A DNA stretch of 64,000 nucleotides from Nocardia sp. CY41 (GTDB taxonomy: Bacteria; Actinomycetota; Actinomycetes; Mycobacteriales; Mycobacteriaceae), in the NCBI RefSeq assembly GCF_009829325.1, contig NZ_VUOS01000017.1:1-64000 (forward strand). The letters run 5' to 3'. Both the position numbers and the translations under genes were made by a program. How positions within the stretch are numbered: position 1 is the first letter of the stretch; each line of letters opens with the position of its first letter. Shown one piece after another: positions 17,993 through 26,651 of the stretch. Under the pieces are notes generated by a model. That model had not been told where the DNA came from, made no database searches, and saw only the letters and a list, made by a program, of their open reading frames with translations.

Positions 17993-18175
17993 ATGGCTGA
18001 GCGCTGGTATTACTGCTTGAAGCACAATCGAGCCGAGCAAGGGCGGCAGTGCTGGTTCCGCGACCGGATGGGCCCGTACCCGGACCAGGCGACGGCGGAG
18101 CGGGCCCTCGAGATCGCGCACGCGCGCAACGCGCGGGAAGACGCCCGCGACCGGGCCTGGCGGGACGGGGACTGA
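17993..18175 (+). CDS. Small conserved actinobacterial protein (60 aa)
   Basis: Starting MAERWYYCLKHNRAEQGRQC, the 60-residue protein is basic and tryptophan-rich, with two Cys residues and a DRMGPYPDQATAERALEIA segment. The aromatic-rich pattern W-Y-Y-C-L-x-H with R-x-G-P-Y recalls small SPOR-like or DUF families found across actinobacteria, and the domain can be read as two strands and a helix. No function is known to me. An upstream GGAGG (6 bp before ATG) supports this start. Confidence 0.65.
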   Translation: MAERWYYCLKHNRAEQGRQCWFRDRMGPYPDQATAERALEIAHARNAREDARDRAWRDGD

Positions 18176-18385
18176 GTCTGCCCGAACTCGGCCAGGGCGA
18201 TCCTTCCCCGGGCCGGTGAAGTTGATCTTGAGTCGCAGGTCGGAGGCTCGGGCGGGGTCACACCGGGTGCGGCCGCTCAGCCCGCGATCAGGTGTATCGA
18301 GTACGGTTCTCCAGAACTCGACGAATGCTCGGAGGTCCTGGCGTGGGCTGCGAGCGGAAACCAGGATCAGCAGGGAGGGCGACCC

Positions 18386-19105
18386 TTGAGGGTTACCGTT
18401 GTTGTGCCGACCTACAACGAGCGGGAGAATCTGCCGGTTGCGGTGGAGCGGCTGACCGCGCTGCCGGTGCCCGACCTGCACGTACTCGTGGTGGACGACA
18501 GCTCGCCGGACGGCACCGGCGAAGTGGCCGACAAGCTCGCCGCCGAACTGCCGAACGTGGTCGGTGTGCTGCACCGGACCGAGAAGGACGGGTTGGGCCG
18601 CGCCTACGTGGCGGGTATCACGCGCGCTCTGGACGAGGGCGCGGACGTGGTGATCCAGATGGACGCCGACCTTTCGCATCCCGCCGAAGTCATCCCGGCC
18701 ATGCTGGAGAAGCTCACCACCACCGACGCGGGCGTGGTGCTCGGTTCCCGCTACGTACCCGGCGGCTCGACGGCCGCCGAGTGGAAGTGGTACCGCAAGG
18801 CGTTGTCGGCCTGGGCCAACTTCTATGTCAACCTGATCCTGCGCCTGGGCGTCAAGGACGCCACCGCGGGCTTCAAGGCATGGAAGGGCGACACCCTGCG
18901 CGCCATCGATGTGGCCTCGATCCGCAGCAACGGCTACTCCTTCCAGGTCGAGATGAACTACCGCACCATCAAGAAGGGGATCGCGATCGCCGAGGTGCCG
19001 ATCCGATTCGAGGAGCGGACGCTCGGAGCCTCCAAGATGAGCCTCAAAGTGCAGCTCGAATCGGCGCTCATGCCGTGGAAGCTGCTGTTCGGCCGCGCGG
19101 TCTGA
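18386..19105 (+). CDS. ppm1: Polyprenol-phosphate mannosyltransferase (DPM/Ppm1 catalytic type)
   Basis: The enzyme transfers mannose from GDP-mannose to polyprenyl phosphate, giving the donor for lipoglycan and lipoprotein mannosylation. The 239-residue soluble GT2 protein starts at TTG with GGGAGGG upstream. It shows VVPTYNERENLP, VLVVDDSSPDGTGE (nucleotide-binding Asp), VIQMDADLSHPAEVIP (D-x-D metal motif), GSRYVPGG, W-x-W-Y-R-K-x-x-S-x-x-A-N, and the C-terminal IAEVPIRFEERTLGASKM. In many relatives the catalytic domain is fused to, or preceded by, an apolipoprotein N-acyltransferase (Lnt); none is found next to this copy. No membrane anchor is present, so membrane association must come from elsewhere. 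Confidence 0.9.
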   Translation: MRVTVVVPTYNERENLPVAVERLTALPVPDLHVLVVDDSSPDGTGEVADKLAAELPNVVGVLHRTEKDGLGRAYVAGITRALDEGADVVIQMDADLSHPAEVIPAMLEKLTTTDAGVVLGSRYVPGGSTAAEWKWYRKALSAWANFYVNLILRLGVKDATAGFKAWKGDTLRAIDVASIRSNGYSFQVEMNYRTIKKGIAIAEVPIRFEERTLGASKMSLKVQLESALMPWKLLFGRAV

Positions 19106-19418
19106 GCGCAACCCCGAGCCGCGCTCGCCGCAGGAACGGGGCGCCCAGCGGGTGACGAGCGGGTGGTGCCCGCGCCCGCATGAGCGCTTCGGCCAGGCGA
19201 GTGGGAGGTACGCAGCGTCGCAGCCGCCGACGTCACGGCGACTCACACCGGGTGCACGTTGTTCGCCGAGGGCAGCGGCGTGGTCGGCGTCATGCCGGTC
19301 GACGGCGACCACGGTGGGGAGACAACGACGCGTGTGTTAGCCGTCGCCAGGCCGGTTCGACCACTGTCGCAGGTCGGCCCCGCCGAATCGGCGTTGCTGC
19401 CCGTGCGTGATCAACCGG
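19106..19418. other. Gene-free stretch between ppm1 and the acyltransferase gene
   Basis: The two neighbours converge here. Short frames are open but none is recognisable. I see no clear terminator hairpin with a T tract. Confidence 0.4.
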
Positions 19419-20828
19419 TCAGTGCGGCCAATCCAGGAGCGTATCGATGAACAGCTGGCGCACCCGGGCCACGTTTTCGTCCAGATCAGCCGGCTCCCAT
19501 GCGCTGACGTCGATCGGGTCGAGGATCGCCACGTCGACCGTTCCGGGCCGGGCGACCATCGCGTTGCGCCAGCAGATCTCGCCCGCGTTCCGGATGACGA
19601 CCGGGATGACCGGTACCCCGGCTTGTATCGCGATGTGGAACGCGCCCTTCTTGAAGGGTCCGACCTCGGGGGTGTAGGAGCGGGTGCCCTCCGGAGCCAC
19701 CGCGACGGACAAACCGCCGCGTAGGGTCTCGACCACCGGCCGCAACGCCGCCTTCGCCTGCGCGGTGTTCGCGCGATCGATGAACGTCACCCCGACGAAG
19801 CGCATGAGCGGGCCGAAGACCGGATTCTTGGTCAGCTCCTTCTTGCCGATCGCGGTCACGCCGCCGCCGAGCACCTCGGGCACGATGATGATGTCGAACT
19901 GGCTCTGGTGGTTGAACAGGAAAACCGCAGGCCGCGGCGATTTCGCGTTCTCCGCGCCGGTGACGCGCACGTGCACGCCCGCGATGCGCAGCGTATTGCG
20001 CGCGGCGTGCGCCATCAACGCGTCGGCCATCTGCTGCCGGTCCTTCGTCGGCGCCTTCGACGCGACGCCGAACAGCGCGCCCCCGAGCAATCCGGCGAAG
20101 CCCGCGGCGGTGCGTGCGTAATCGCCTGCGCGCGGCGAACGGCGCGGCCGGAACGTCAGCCGGGCCCACTGCCGCCGGTCGGCGATGCCGGCCAGCTCGT
20201 CGTCGGGGTTCACCGCCACCGGATGCCCGACCAGCGACAGCATGGGTGCGTCGGCGATCGCGCCCGCGTAGGCGTAGCTGTGTCCGAGATCCACCCCGTA
20301 CGCGTCGGCGAACTCCGTGATCGCCTCGGCTTTGCCGTTTCGCCACAGCGTTCTACCGTCGGGATATCCCGTGAGCACACCGTCCGTGGTGGCCATGGGC
20401 GTGTACAGCAGGTGTTCGATGCCGAGCTGCGCCGCGGCGGGCGCGACGTGGAATCTGGTCAGCGAGGTGGCCAGCACGACGGTGTGCCCGGCCGCTCGGT
20501 GGGTCCGGATCAGCTCCCACGCTTCGGGATAGAGGTATCCGTACCCGGTGCGCTTGAACTGACGCCTGCCCAGCTCGTCCAGTTCCTCTTCGGATCGACC
20601 GCCCAGCGTCTCGGACAGTTCGCGGAGGAACCGGCTGTATTCGCCGTCGGTCATGTGGTTGTGCAGTCCGCCGAGCAGCACGTCGGCGGGCTTGCGGCGT
20701 GGCCGCCGCCGCGAGCCGGGGCCGTCGACGACCGCGCCGCCGAAGTCGAAGACCGCCGCGACCGCGGGGCCTTGCGGCCCGGAGCGGATGGCGGCGAGCG
20801 CGGCGTCGAGGTCAGCGCGCTCGGTCAT
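19419..20828 (-). CDS. plsC: HAD-like/1-acylglycerol-3-phosphate acyltransferase fusion (PlsC)
   Basis: The 469-residue protein is a two-domain fusion known in mycolate formers (M. tuberculosis Rv2483c type). Residues 20-245 follow the HAD-IB (phosphoserine-phosphatase-like) fold. Motif I reads FDFGGAVVDG, so the second Asp of D-x-D is Gly, and motif IV reads AGAIADAPML where relatives have S-D-S-x-x-D-x-P-M-L. The phosphatase may thus be inactive. Residues 270-469 are a PlsC acyltransferase: FLFNHQSQFDIIIVPEVLGG (N-H-x-x-x-x-D), VTFIDRANT, VAPEGTRS and GVPVIPVVIRNAG. It acylates lysophosphatidate to phosphatidate at the membrane. It begins 39 bp after plsB and is likely co-transcribed with it. 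Confidence 0.88.
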   Translation of the reverse strand: MTERADLDAALAAIRSGPQGPAVAAVFDFGGAVVDGPGSRRRPRRKPADVLLGGLHNHMTDGEYSRFLRELSETLGGRSEEELDELGRRQFKRTGYGYLYPEAWELIRTHRAAGHTVVLATSLTRFHVAPAAAQLGIEHLLYTPMATTDGVLTGYPDGRTLWRNGKAEAITEFADAYGVDLGHSYAYAGAIADAPMLSLVGHPVAVNPDDELAGIADRRQWARLTFRPRRSPRAGDYARTAAGFAGLLGGALFGVASKAPTKDRQQMADALMAHAARNTLRIAGVHVRVTGAENAKSPRPAVFLFNHQSQFDIIIVPEVLGGGVTAIGKKELTKNPVFGPLMRFVGVTFIDRANTAQAKAALRPVVETLRGGLSVAVAPEGTRSYTPEVGPFKKGAFHIAIQAGVPVIPVVIRNAGEICWRNAMVARPGTVDVAILDPIDVSAWEPADLDENVARVRQLFIDTLLDWPH

Positions 20829-20867
20829 CGATCCTCCTGCGTATCGCGATGTTGTCGAAGCGATCGT

Positions 20868-23336
20868 TCACCGCGCCGCCCGATTGGACGGGTCCAGTGC
20901 GGCGGCCTGCGCGATACGGGCGCCGATCACGCGCAGGCGTTCGGCGAACTCCCTTCGTCGCCGGATCAAATCCTTCCCGGCCGACTCCGGATCGTCCTCG
21001 GGCACCGTCTCCAGCAGGCCGTAGTTGTCGGCGAGCTTGAGGGCGCTGGTGAACAACTCGGTGGAAACCGACTCGGGACTGTGCAGCCGTTGCTGGAGCA
21101 TCATCTGCTTGCCGACCGCCACGCATTCGGTGATGAACCCTTTGCGATCGAGCTCGTCGCTCGGGTCGCGGTCGGCCAGCCGTTCGGCCACCACCAGCTG
21201 CGCGTCGACGAACGAGCGCAGCACGCGGTGGGCCATGGTGAAGCCGGAGGCGGTGAGCTTCGCCAGGATGTCCGAGCCGTCGGTGTCCCGGCGGGAATGG
21301 CTGTACCAGTCCGGATCCACCAGCAGCATCTCCGCGACCATCTGGTCGGCGAACTCGCCGCGATCCGGGAAGAAGAACTCGAACTTCAGCAGATCGCGCA
21401 GCCGGAACGCCTCGTCCCAACCGGTCCGCAGGGCGTCGGCGTCGTCGCTGTCGACCGCGGCCAGAATGGACAGCTCGAGAATCGCGCGATTGACGAACCA
21501 GTGCACGGCACTGTTGCGGTAGAAGGCGGCCTCCAGGTGCGCACCCGACTCGATCGAGTACACCGGCTCGATCCCGCCGCGATACACCGTGACCACCTTG
21601 GTCAGCGAAAGCTGTTCCAGCACCACGGCCAAGCCCTGCTCGTCGCGCAGGGCCTCGAGTTCGCCGCGCGGCAGTTCGCGCTTGTCGATGTAACCGAGCA
21701 CGGGGTTGAGCACCGTGCGCACCTCGCCGAGGGTGAGGGCGCGCCCGTCCACACCCAGCAGCGCCAGGGTGACCAACGCGTTGACCGTCACCGGGGTGAC
21801 CGCGTTGATGCCGACCGCGACTTCGAATGCCAACCGCTGCACGGCCCTTCGCTCCAGTTCGGCGATCTCCGGCGGTTCGTTGTCGACGACCCCGGCTTCG
21901 GTGCGCGGCGGCGGGATCGGCTCCGTGTGGTGCAACGGGATGGTCAGCGGCGGGGCCGTGAGCGGATCGCCGTGTGCGGAGAGCCGGTCGCGGGCCGACA
22001 ACGGCTCGCCGAAACGGACGTACACGTGCCCGGCGGAATGCTGCTGACTACGGATGTAGCGCGCCAGCCAGGTCAAGCCCTCCGGTTTCTTCTTGCCGCC
22101 CTCCTGCTCGGTGGCGATGGCGCCGAGTTCGTTGAGCCGCTCGTAGGTGATCGAGACGGGCACCAGCATGACGTCATCGATGCGGTTGGAACGGACGGCC
22201 GCGGCAAGGTAGTTCAGCAAGCCGTAGCGCGGCGGCCGCAGCTTGCCGGTGCGGGTGCGGCCGCCCTCGAAGTACCACTCCAGGTTGAAGCGTTTGGCCA
22301 GCAGGTAGGCGAAGTACTCCTCGACGACGGCCTTGTAGACCTCGTCGTCGCCGAAACTGCGCCGGATGAACACCGTTCCGGTGCGCCGGGCGACCGGGCC
22401 CATCGGCCAGAAGCTGAGGTTCGCGCCGCCGATCACGTGGTTCGGCGGGAAGTCGTTGCGGGCAAGCACGTCTCCGAGCACGAACGCATCGACGTAGGAG
22501 CGGTGTGAGGGCAGGAACACCAGCGGGAAGCGGCGGTTGAGATCGCGCAACCCGGCCAGGCCGGAATCGTCGGAGTCCACATTCCAGGTCGAGGCGTGCA
22601 CCGGGCGCATGGCTTGGGTGAACAGGTCGGAGATCAGCCTGCTCTGCGCGGCCACGAGTTCGTTGAGCGCTTTCTCCGCGCGGCGGTACACCTCGTGCGG
22701 GCTCGCCCCGATCTGGTCGGCGATGAGTTCCAGCCTGCGCAGGAAGTCGGGGGAGTCGAGGATCTCCTCCGCGACCAGTTTGGGCACCTTGTACCGGTCG
22801 CCGATGATGGTGCGCTCGGCGCGTTCGAGCGCCACCACCGCCGCGCGCACGACGGCGCGGGCGAACGGCTCGGCGGTGCCCTTGTCGAACAGGGCCGAAG
22901 CTTCCGGGTTGTTCGCGCGCAATTCGCTGAGGCAGGCAGGCGCACCGGTCAGCACGACGTACCGGTCCGGTGACTTGCCCAGCAGTCTGCGCTGGACCAG
23001 CCGATTGGGCTTGCGCGGGTTGGTCAGCAGGGCGAGATCGGCGAAGGTGACGCGGCGCACGCCGTCGCGTTCGGGCGGCAGCCACAGCACGCGGATCGGC
23101 ACCACCAGCGGATCGTCGCGTCTGCCGACCAGCCGGGCGGCGACGGCGCCCGCGTCCAGGTCCAGCTGTGTGACCGGCGCGTCGGTGCCGAACTCCGCGC
23201 TGATCCCGCCGTCGGCGAGCCACTGGCCGACGAGTTCGCGTTCCACCCCCGAGGCGGCGTCGATCAGGGCCACCACCGATCGCGGTGCGGTCCCGGGCCG
23301 GGCTGTCGTGAGTGAATCGCCGCGGTGATCGATCAT
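20868..23336 (-). CDS. plsB: Glycerol-3-phosphate 1-O-acyltransferase (PlsB)
   Basis: PlsB makes lysophosphatidate from glycerol 3-phosphate and acyl-ACP or acyl-CoA at the inner face of the membrane. From ATG 23336 the protein has 822 residues, near the usual size. The acyltransferase core is at about 240-480: LVFLPSHRSYVDAF (H-x-x-x-x-D), GPVARRTGTVFIRRSF, EWYFEGGRTRTGKLRPPRYG (glycerol-phosphate-binding) and VMLVPVSITYERL. The frame stays open another 42 codons upstream, but those residues look random and the ATG is preferred. The gene is divergent from salicylate synthase across a 197-bp gap that holds two iron boxes, and is followed directly by plsC, so this is a two-gene phospholipid operon. 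Confidence 0.93.
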   Translation of the reverse strand: MIDHRGDSLTTARPGTAPRSVVALIDAASGVERELVGQWLADGGISAEFGTDAPVTQLDLDAGAVAARLVGRRDDPLVVPIRVLWLPPERDGVRRVTFADLALLTNPRKPNRLVQRRLLGKSPDRYVVLTGAPACLSELRANNPEASALFDKGTAEPFARAVVRAAVVALERAERTIIGDRYKVPKLVAEEILDSPDFLRRLELIADQIGASPHEVYRRAEKALNELVAAQSRLISDLFTQAMRPVHASTWNVDSDDSGLAGLRDLNRRFPLVFLPSHRSYVDAFVLGDVLARNDFPPNHVIGGANLSFWPMGPVARRTGTVFIRRSFGDDEVYKAVVEEYFAYLLAKRFNLEWYFEGGRTRTGKLRPPRYGLLNYLAAAVRSNRIDDVMLVPVSITYERLNELGAIATEQEGGKKKPEGLTWLARYIRSQQHSAGHVYVRFGEPLSARDRLSAHGDPLTAPPLTIPLHHTEPIPPPRTEAGVVDNEPPEIAELERRAVQRLAFEVAVGINAVTPVTVNALVTLALLGVDGRALTLGEVRTVLNPVLGYIDKRELPRGELEALRDEQGLAVVLEQLSLTKVVTVYRGGIEPVYSIESGAHLEAAFYRNSAVHWFVNRAILELSILAAVDSDDADALRTGWDEAFRLRDLLKFEFFFPDRGEFADQMVAEMLLVDPDWYSHSRRDTDGSDILAKLTASGFTMAHRVLRSFVDAQLVVAERLADRDPSDELDRKGFITECVAVGKQMMLQQRLHSPESVSTELFTSALKLADNYGLLETVPEDDPESAGKDLIRRRREFAERLRVIGARIAQAAALDPSNRAAR

Positions 23337-23476
23337 TCCACTATTCAATCCCGGAGTGTCTATTCCGCGCAGGCAGTCGGCGCGGTGAGTTCGTTGCGGA
23401 CGCGAATGACGTGTCTCGCGAAGCGGCGTGGCGAAAGTGCTCGCCGCTGTCGCCGCGAGCACACCCGCACGGCGAT

Positions 23477-23495
23477 GCAGGTAATGCTAACCTTA
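23477..23495. promoter_or_regulatory. IdeR/DtxR-type iron box 1
   Basis: GCAGGTAATGCTAACCTTA matches the IdeR consensus TTAGGTTAGGCTAACCTAA at 14 of 19 positions by my count. It lies 39 bp before the salicylate synthase start and close to plsB's upstream side. Iron-loaded IdeR would repress here. Confidence 0.65.
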
Positions 23496-23505
23496 CCTCC
23501 ATTAG

Positions 23506-23524
23506 TTAGGCCAGGGTAACCTTT
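23506..23524. promoter_or_regulatory. IdeR/DtxR-type iron box 2
   Basis: TTAGGCCAGGGTAACCTTT also matches the consensus at 14 of 19 positions and ends just before the GGAGGA ribosome site of salicylate synthase. Two boxes in tandem suggest cooperative repression, or one box covering the promoter and the second the start of transcription. Confidence 0.65.
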
Positions 23525-23533
23525 GGAGGATCG

Positions 23534-24844
23534 TTGTCGACCACGGAACGCCTGCGGGTTGAGTATGTGACCGATCCGGCGGCAGCGATGTCCCGGCTGG
23601 CGGGGGCGGATCGGTTCGGCGAGTACGTGATGTACGAGCGTCCGGGGGAGTGGGTGTTCGCCGCCGATCCGATCGGCAGTGTCGAACTGGATGTCCGCGA
23701 ACTGCGCATCGCCTGGGAGGGGCAGACCACCACCAGTCCGTGGGAAGGCAATCCCGCGGGAGTGATCGACCGCGCGCTCGCCGCGCTGCCCCTCGACGGG
23801 CGGAATGCCTACGGCTGGATCGGATTCGAGTTCTGCGCCTGGGCGCTCGACGCCACCGAGCACCTGGACCCGCGCACCACGCTGGCGCATCTGATGGTTC
23901 CTCGGATCGAAGTGCGGGTCGGCGAATTCGGCGTGCGGATATCGGGCGCGACGCCGACGGAGACCGGAGACATCCACGACCTGATCGCGCAGTCGCAGAA
24001 CACCGAACTGCCGCAAGCGCATCCGACCGACATCCGCATCGACCCCACCGGCTATCGCGACCGGGTGGCCGAGGCGGTCGGCGAGATCCGGGCCGGGCGA
24101 TACCAGAAGGTCATCCTGTCCAGGAAGGTCGATCTGCCGTTCGCCGTGGACGTCCCGGCCACCTATCGGCTCGGACGCGCGCACAACACTCCGGCACGGT
24201 CGTTCCTGCTGCGGCTCGGCGGTCTGGAGGCGGCGGGCTTCAGCCCCGAACTGGTCGCGTCCGTGGACGACGACCGGGTGGTGACCACCGAGCCGCTGGC
24301 AGGCACCCGCGCTTTCGGCCGCGGCGCCGCGGCCGACTCGGCCGCCAGGGCCGAGCTGATCACCGACCCGAAAGAGATCGTCGAACACGCCATCTCGGTG
24401 CAGACTTCCTTCGCGGAGATCGCGGTCGTCGCCGATCCCGGCACGCCCGCGGTATCGGATTTCATGGCCGTGCGCGAGCGGGGCAGCGTGCAGCATCTGG
24501 CCTCCACGGTGCGTGGGCGGCTGGCCGCGGACCGGTCCAGCTGGGACGCGCTGGAGGTGCTGTTCCCGTCGGTGACCGCCTCGGGGATTCCGAAGCGCGA
24601 GGGCGTCGACTCGGTGTTCCGCCTCGATCACGACCCGCGCGGGTTGTATTCCGGTGCGGTGGTCACGGTTTCGCCGACCGGCGCGCTGGAGGCGACCCTG
24701 GTGTTGCGCGCGGTGTACCAGAACGCCGAGGGAGCCTGGCTACGCGCGGGTGCGGGCATCGTGGGCCAGTCCCGGCCGGAGCGCGAGTTCGAGGAGACCT
24801 GCGAGAAGCTGGGCAGCATCGCGCCCTACGTCGTCAAGGCGTAA
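23534..24844 (+). CDS. nbtS: Salicylate synthase (MbtI/NbtS type)
   Basis: The 436-residue protein converts chorismate through isochorismate to salicylate, the aryl cap of mycobactin/nocobactin siderophores. The start is TTG at 23534, 4 bp after GGAGGA. The chorismate-binding domain spans about 170-430: IRAGRYQKVILSRKVDLP, GFSPELVASV, VTTEPLAGTRAFG (catalytic Glu), DPKEIVEHAISVQTSFAEIA, LFPSVTASGIPKREGVD, DPRGLYSGAVVTVSPTGALE and ELETC-like FEETCEKLGSI (metal-binding Glu). The N-terminal third (WIGFEFCAWALDATEHLDPR) is that of MbtI rather than of anthranilate synthase. The two iron boxes upstream fit a siderophore role. It converges with the AMP ligase gene over a shared terminator. Confidence 0.9.
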   Translation: MSTTERLRVEYVTDPAAAMSRLAGADRFGEYVMYERPGEWVFAADPIGSVELDVRELRIAWEGQTTTSPWEGNPAGVIDRALAALPLDGRNAYGWIGFEFCAWALDATEHLDPRTTLAHLMVPRIEVRVGEFGVRISGATPTETGDIHDLIAQSQNTELPQAHPTDIRIDPTGYRDRVAEAVGEIRAGRYQKVILSRKVDLPFAVDVPATYRLGRAHNTPARSFLLRLGGLEAAGFSPELVASVDDDRVVTTEPLAGTRAFGRGAAADSAARAELITDPKEIVEHAISVQTSFAEIAVVADPGTPAVSDFMAVRERGSVQHLASTVRGRLAADRSSWDALEVLFPSVTASGIPKREGVDSVFRLDHDPRGLYSGAVVTVSPTGALEATLVLRAVYQNAEGAWLRAGAGIVGQSRPEREFEETCEKLGSIAPYVVKA

Positions 24845-24854
24845 CGGAAGGCAT

Positions 24855-24885
24855 ACGGGCAGCGCACAATCGGTGCGCTGCCCGT
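24855..24885. terminator. Bidirectional terminator between salicylate synthase and AMP ligase
   Basis: A perfect 13-bp stem, ACGGGCAGCGCAC / GTGCGCTGCCCGT, with a 5-nt loop lies exactly between the two convergent genes. Confidence 0.85.
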
Positions 24886-24900
24886 CGGTCTCCAGTCGAC

Positions 24901-26517
24901 CTACAGGTCGGCGCGCAACGCCTTCTTGTCGATCTTGCCGACCGCGGTGACCGGCAGTTCGTCGCTGCGGCGCAGCACATCCGGCAGTTTGTAGGTGGCC
25001 AGCCCCCGCGCGGCGAGGAAGGTCTTGATCTCCGCCAGCGTAGGCATCTCGCCGTCGACGACCAGCACGGCGCACACCTTCTCGCCCAGGGCCGCGTCGG
25101 GCAGCCCGACGGCGGCGGCATGCCGGACGGCGGGATGGGCGAGCAGGTGTTCCTCGAGTTCGTCGCAGGAGACGTTCTCGCCGCCGCGGTTGATCACATC
25201 CTTGATCCGGCCGGAGACCACCAGATGCCCGCTGGGCAGGCGGCGGACGAGATCACCGCTGCGATAGAAGCCGTCCGGGGTGAACGCGCGCGCGTTGTGC
25301 TCGGGCGCTCGGTAGTAGCCGCGAATCGTGTACGGACCCCGGGTCAGCAGCTCGCCCTCCGCGCCGGGGGCCACTTCGTTGCCGTCGCCGTCCACCACGC
25401 GGATCTCGTCGGCGGGGGAGAGCGGACGGCCCTGGCTGGTGTGCAGCAATTCGGCCGGATCGTCGAGCCGGGTGTAGTTGAGCAGACCCTCGGCCATGCC
25501 GAACACCTGCTGCAATGTCGCGCCCAGCGCCGGGGTCACTTCCTTCGCGTTGACCTCCGCGAGTCGCGCGCCGCCCACTTGGAGCAGGCGCAGCGAACTC
25601 AGGTCGGCCTCTTCCCATTCGGTGGCCGCGCACCAGAGCTGGGCCAGCGGGGGCACGACGGCCGTAACCGTGACACGGTGCCGCTCGATCGCGGCGAACG
25701 CGTTCTCCGGGCTCGGGTCGCTGACGAAGGCCACCGCACCGCCGACCGCGACGGTGCCGAGGATCCCGGGGCAGGCCAGCGGGAAGTTGTGCGCTGCGGG
25801 CAGCGTCGCCAGATACACGTCGCGCTCGGTCAATTCGCACACCTCCGCACTGGCGGTGGCGTTGTAGGCGTAGTCGTCGTGCGTGCGCGCGATCAGCTTC
25901 GGCAGGCCGGTGGTGCCGCCGGAGACCAGCATCAGGGCGATGTCGCCCGGATCGATCGCGGGCAGCTCGCCGCCGTCGCGCGGGATCGAGGCGAGGTCGG
26001 TGAACGGGCCGGGATCGCCGAGGACGAGGACATGGCGAAGCGACGGCACCGCGTCCCGCACGGTCGAGGCCAGTTCCCGGTAGTCGAACTCGCCCGTCCG
26101 GTCGGCGACGATGTAGCCGACCGCGTCGGAAAGCCGTGTCAAATGCTCGATTTCGGCCCGTCGATGCGCGGGCAGGCCCAGCACGGGGATGATCCCGGCG
26201 CGCAGCAGGCCGAACAGCACGGTCAGGAACTCGGGCACGTTCGGCAGCTGGACCACCACGCGGTCACCGGGCGCGATGCCGAGCGCGAGCAGTCCGTGGG
26301 CCATCCGGTCGGCGGCGGCGTCGATATCGGCGTAGCTGCGCGTGCTCGCCGCGTCGACCAGCGCGGGGCGCTCGGGGTGGCGTTGTGCGGTCGAGCGCAG
26401 GAGGTCTCCCAGCGGGCGTCCGGCCCAGTAGCCTGCCGCTCGATACTCCGCGGCCTTGTCGGCGGGGAAAGGTACGTAGCCGTCGCGATGCGCGGACTCG
26501 GTCGGAGTGGAAGTCAC
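24901..26517 (-). CDS. Salicyl-/2,3-dihydroxybenzoyl-AMP ligase (MbtA/EntE family)
   Basis: The 538-residue enzyme activates the aryl acid with ATP and loads it on an aryl carrier protein in siderophore assembly. Core motifs are clear: LMLVSGGTTGLPKLIARTHD (A3 P-loop), QVFGMAEGLLNYTRLDD (A5), YRSGDLVRRLPSGHLVVSG with RIKDVINRGGENVS (A7/A8), and VGKIDKKALRADL (A10 Lys). NFPLACPGILG around mid-protein matches the N-F-P-L-A-x-P-G signature of aryl-acid adenylating enzymes. The GTG at 26517 gives VTSTPTESAHRDGYVPFP; the frame is open to a TTG at 26541. An excellent iron box lies 37 bp upstream. NRPS/PKS genes of the siderophore are not in this window. Confidence 0.88.
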   Translation of the reverse strand: MTSTPTESAHRDGYVPFPADKAAEYRAAGYWAGRPLGDLLRSTAQRHPERPALVDAASTRSYADIDAAADRMAHGLLALGIAPGDRVVVQLPNVPEFLTVLFGLLRAGIIPVLGLPAHRRAEIEHLTRLSDAVGYIVADRTGEFDYRELASTVRDAVPSLRHVLVLGDPGPFTDLASIPRDGGELPAIDPGDIALMLVSGGTTGLPKLIARTHDDYAYNATASAEVCELTERDVYLATLPAAHNFPLACPGILGTVAVGGAVAFVSDPSPENAFAAIERHRVTVTAVVPPLAQLWCAATEWEEADLSSLRLLQVGGARLAEVNAKEVTPALGATLQQVFGMAEGLLNYTRLDDPAELLHTSQGRPLSPADEIRVVDGDGNEVAPGAEGELLTRGPYTIRGYYRAPEHNARAFTPDGFYRSGDLVRRLPSGHLVVSGRIKDVINRGGENVSCDELEEHLLAHPAVRHAAAVGLPDAALGEKVCAVLVVDGEMPTLAEIKTFLAARGLATYKLPDVLRRSDELPVTAVGKIDKKALRADL

Positions 26518-26553
26518 GGTCAGCCTCACAGGTTCGAGCAAAGGTTCCCTTAT

Positions 26554-26572
26554 GTAGGTTAGGCAACCCTAC
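26554..26572. promoter_or_regulatory. IdeR/DtxR-type iron box 3
   Basis: GTAGGTTAGGCAACCCTAC matches the IdeR consensus TTAGGTTAGGCTAACCTAA at 15 of 19 positions. It lies between the AMP ligase start and the divergent SDR gene (80 bp away), so both could be iron controlled. Confidence 0.75.
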
Positions 26573-26651
26573 TTGGAAGGTCGGCGCACGGAATAGGCCG
26601 CGGCGTGTTCGAAGCTGCCGCGCCGGGTCGTCGAGCACTAGACTTTTCGTC

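Noticed and set aside
19908..22508. 866-residue plus-strand open frame
   Set aside because: It is antisense to plsC and plsB, which have clear family motifs; its composition is that of a GC-rich shadow frame.
23650..26562. 970-residue plus-strand frame
   Set aside because: It covers salicylate synthase in a wrong frame and runs antisense through the AMP ligase; no motif is present.
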